DNA of 64,000 nucleotides from positions 748,376 to 812,375 of the forward strand of contig NZ_JAECMS010000001.1 in assembly GCF_016827595.1 (NCBI RefSeq). Reading direction: 5' to 3'. The notes below the pieces were generated by a model that was given only the letters and a program-made list of their open reading frames with translations, ran no database searches and was not told the DNA's origin. Shown piece after piece: positions 62,051 to 64,000 of the stretch. Numbering within the stretch: position 1 is the stretch's first letter; each line of letters starts with the position of its first letter. The position numbers were made by a program, and so were the translations under genes. The DNA is from Luteirhabdus pelagi (lineage in GTDB: Bacteria > Bacteroidota > Bacteroidia > Flavobacteriales > Flavobacteriaceae).

Positions 62051-62058
62051 TACTTTTG
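62051..62058 (+). promoter_or_regulatory. -7 box of the triple-repeat T9SS protein gene
   Basis: TACTTTTG is a perfect TAnnTTTG and ends 26 nt before the ATG at 62085. No TTG is present 17-23 nt upstream, so the promoter may need an activator. Confidence 0.45.
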
Positions 62059-62084
62059 TGACACGAAACTATAATCCTATAATT

Positions 62085-63176
62085 ATGAAAACAATTTTTA
62101 CTCTTTTATTAATGTTATTATCGTTACTGTCGTTCGCACAAGCGCATGTATTTGTTCATACCGCTATGGCAAGCAACATTTCAGGGGATGCTTCTTTTAT
62201 AGATCATCCGTTGTTGAATGAAAACCCAGGCGCTCAATTGGTAGTGAGCCATGTTTGGAATCCACCAGGTCTAAGTGGTGTTTACAACAACAATCGTACG
62301 GGTGTCTACTATAGTGATGTGGAAGAAAAATGGAGTGTTTATAATGAAAACGCAACCAACATGATTGAAGGCTCTTCCTATTTTGTTTATGTAGAACAAG
62401 GTGGTGAAGTGTATATGCACACTGCAACCGTTGATAACCAAGGTGGTTCAAATTCCTATACGGTTTTAGATCATCCCGATATCAATGGCGATCCAGAGGC
62501 TCAGGTAGTTGTTTCTACCTATTATAACGGTGGCAATTCTCGGAATGATTTCAATTATGGAACTTGGTATGATGGAAGTAATTGGATTCTTTTCACAGAA
62601 AGCGGGGATCCTATTGAATTAGGTGATACTTTCTTCGTAGCAATAAATGGCAGCGCCACTTCAACAGAAAGAATGCGCCATGTGGCCTCTGCAGGAACTA
62701 TTTCAGGAAATTGGACTACTATTGATCACCCAATGTTGAACAATAATCCAGACGCTCGCTTTGTTTTCTTTCATAATTGGGGAGAAGACCCCTCTAGCGC
62801 TAATGTCCTTATGGACAAAGCTCTGGGAGCTTGGTATACTGGAACAAATTGGGCAATTTATACCGAAGACCAAAGTTCTTTTGCCGAAAATGCAGAATTC
62901 GATTTAATCATGCTCGATCCAGCACTTAATACCTCAGAGAACATTATTGAAGGCTTAACATATGCGCCAAACCCAGTTAGCGACATCATTACGGTTCAAG
63001 CTACTGAAGCTATTCAAACAATCAGTATTTATACTATTTTAGGTCTAAAGATGATGGAAGTAGCTCCAAGCAACGAATTTGTATCAATAGATATGAGCGA
63101 TCTTGCAGCGGGGAACTATATCGCTAAAATTGAAACGGATACTGCTATGCAAAGCATTAAACTGATCAAGAATTAA
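62085..63176 (+). CDS. Secreted protein with three tandem repeats and a T9SS sorting domain
   Basis: The 363-aa product from MKTIFTLLLML has a signal peptide (ending LSFAQ) and three repeats of about 80 residues: about 23-105 (VHTAMASNISGDASFIDHPLLNENPGAQLVVSHVW), 107-188 (MHTATVDNQGG, VLDHPDINGDPEAQVVVSTYY) and 193-278 (HVASAGTISGNWTTIDHPMLNNNPDARFVFFHNWG). Each has a xDHPxxNxxPxA core and a late GxWYxGxxWxxxxE segment. A T9SS sorting domain closes it (LTYAPNPVSDIITVQATE ... IKLIKN). I know such repeats only from uncharacterised secreted proteins; adhesion or carbohydrate binding is possible. The nine upstream codons are not part of a signal peptide. Confidence 0.82.
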   Translation: MKTIFTLLLMLLSLLSFAQAHVFVHTAMASNISGDASFIDHPLLNENPGAQLVVSHVWNPPGLSGVYNNNRTGVYYSDVEEKWSVYNENATNMIEGSSYFVYVEQGGEVYMHTATVDNQGGSNSYTVLDHPDINGDPEAQVVVSTYYNGGNSRNDFNYGTWYDGSNWILFTESGDPIELGDTFFVAINGSATSTERMRHVASAGTISGNWTTIDHPMLNNNPDARFVFFHNWGEDPSSANVLMDKALGAWYTGTNWAIYTEDQSSFAENAEFDLIMLDPALNTSENIIEGLTYAPNPVSDIITVQATEAIQTISIYTILGLKMMEVAPSNEFVSIDMSDLAAGNYIAKIETDTAMQSIKLIKN

Positions 63177-63195
63177 TCTGTAATGCCAAACCATA

Positions 63196-63227
63196 AAAAA
63201 GAGGAGCCACTATAAGCTCCTCTTTTT
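63196..63227. terminator. Bidirectional terminator between two T9SS protein genes
   Basis: The stem GAGGAGC (63201-63207) / GCTCCTC (63216-63222) is extended by A-run/T-run pairing on both sides, with an 8-nt loop. Confidence 0.87.
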
Positions 63228-63248
63228 CATTCCAACCACTTATTCCAA

Positions 63249-64000
63249 CTAATGTTTTATCATTTTCAACCCTTTCGAAATAGCATTGTTGGTTTCGATT
63301 TTCAAAAAGTATATTCCTGAAGAGAGCTCCGAAACATCATATACCAAATTCTTCTGTTCACTTCCTTCCAAAACCTTCAACCGTTGACCAAGTGAGGAAT
63401 AGATTTCAACTTTTGTAATAGCTACATTACTCCATATTTGTAATTGATCATCAACAGGATTTACAAAGTTAATATCCGAAGCAATAGCTATGTTATCGAT
63501 AGAAAGTTCTTCATCTATTACATTTTGAGCAAATACTCTCGGACCATCCCCCTTATCTTCAACAAAAACGGCTACACTTTGATTATTTACCGGCGTAGTA
63601 TATTGAATTCGTGATTTGCTAGCCGCAAATGTCGCTACTGGCATTGCTTCATCGTCCCAAGCAAAATCGCCATTTTCATCTAAATAGACAGCTTGTAATT
63701 CCGATGGCGTAGCACCATTACCAACACCATCCTCAATTATAAATAAGGGACTATCTTCCTTCAGCTGCAAGGCTCCCATTCGTGCTTTGTCCGAACCTAG
63801 AGCATACACTTCCTTTCCATTTTCGGTGAGTAGTCTATCTCCGGTATCTTTATTAAATTTCTGTACAAAAACACCAAGCATGCTTTGTGTATCATCGGTA
63901 TAATTGCAAACCGACCAAACCACATCGGAACCTTCCTCAAAGGCTATTGCAGAATCCGTCTCATAGTCCGTTTCATTAACATCAAAATCAGATCCATTAA
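63249..64000 (-). CDS. T9SS-sorted secreted protein, C-terminal part (cut by window edge)
   Basis: The frame is open from the right edge to the stop at 63249; a GTG at 63923 is inside the gene, not its start, because coding continues upstream as NGSDFDVNETDYETDSAIAFEEG. The visible 250 residues contain repeats reading like MGALQLKEDSPLFIIEDGVGNGATPSELQAVYLDENGDFAW and SVAVFVEDKGDGPRVFAQNV, probably beta-propeller or strand repeats. They end in a T9SS type A sorting domain (INFVNPVDDQLQIWSN ... KVEIYSSLGQRLK ... KGLKMIKH). The N-terminal function cannot be read from this window. Confidence 0.85.
   Translation of the reverse strand, partial: NGSDFDVNETDYETDSAIAFEEGSDVVWSVCNYTDDTQSMLGVFVQKFNKDTGDRLLTENGKEVYALGSDKARMGALQLKEDSPLFIIEDGVGNGATPSELQAVYLDENGDFAWDDEAMPVATFAASKSRIQYTTPVNNQSVAVFVEDKGDGPRVFAQNVIDEELSIDNIAIASDINFVNPVDDQLQIWSNVAITKVEIYSSLGQRLKVLEGSEQKNLVYDVSELSSGIYFLKIETNNAISKGLKMIKH

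Overview
The window looks like chromosomal DNA of a marine-type member of the Flavobacteriaceae (Bacteroidota). The evidence is the low-GC sequence, the fused str-S10 ribosomal operon without tuf, three SusC/SusD pairs, proteins with C-terminal type IX secretion (T9SS) sorting domains, YjjG/RadC/LysS proteins of flavobacterial form, and promoters of the Bacteroidota kind (-33 TTTG, -7 TAnnTTTG). I see no insertion sequences, prophage genes, CRISPR arrays, tRNAs or rRNAs.

Layout. (1) 1-6930, minus strand: rpsL-rpsG-fusA-rpsJ-rplC-rplD-rplW-rplB-rpsS-rplV-rpsC (rpsC cut by the left edge), driven by a strong promoter at 6986-7016, with a 277-nt hairpin-rich gap between rpsJ and rplC. (2) 7114-8811: a POTRA/Omp85-type outer-membrane protein. 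(3) 8933-23779: three consecutive SusC/SusD nutrient-uptake pairs, each with its own promoter; a rho-independent terminator closes each unit, and a small lipoprotein is added to the third. No carbohydrate-active enzyme lies beside them, so the substrate is unknown. (4) 23850-44633: housekeeping and hypothetical genes. These include rlmB, a rhomboid protease, rarA, a six-gene minus-strand operon headed by radC, a yqaE-lipoprotein-lipB operon (yqaE is a 52-aa gene), lysS, a YiaAB membrane protein, an alpha-toroid (terpenoid-cyclase-like) protein, a FN3-diheme cytochrome lipoprotein, and an operon of a PLP deaminase, a LysM glucosaminidase and hemL. (5) 44790-55211: an accessory surface-protein region with six secreted proteins sharing a tail-fibre-like module (G-x-x-T-x-x-P ... 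LDV ... YNT ... W-x-G-x-x-W). Five end in a common beta-rich domain with an invariant cysteine close to the C-terminus; the sixth ends in a peptidase S74 intramolecular-chaperone domain. A T9SS-sorted LVIVD beta-propeller protein sits among them. (6) 55212-64000: a small HExxH membrane protein, a DUF5522 protein, hutU, a DUF4136 lipoprotein, a T9SS-exported subtilase, a triple-repeat T9SS protein and a partial T9SS protein.

The most interesting signal is in region 5. Three transcription units of the paralogous surface proteins carry the same phased promoter: ATGTTAAA, 10 nt, TTTCATCG, 12 nt (containing the -33 TTTG), TTTCATCG, 11 nt, then the -7 box. A degenerate fourth copy precedes the S74 gene. 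Exact 20-bp direct repeats straddling the -33 look like a dedicated activator operator. It could define a small regulon of surface fibres that I cannot match to a described system. A second theme is a set of housekeeping genes whose -7 box ends exactly 4 nt before the ATG, which predicts leaderless mRNAs.
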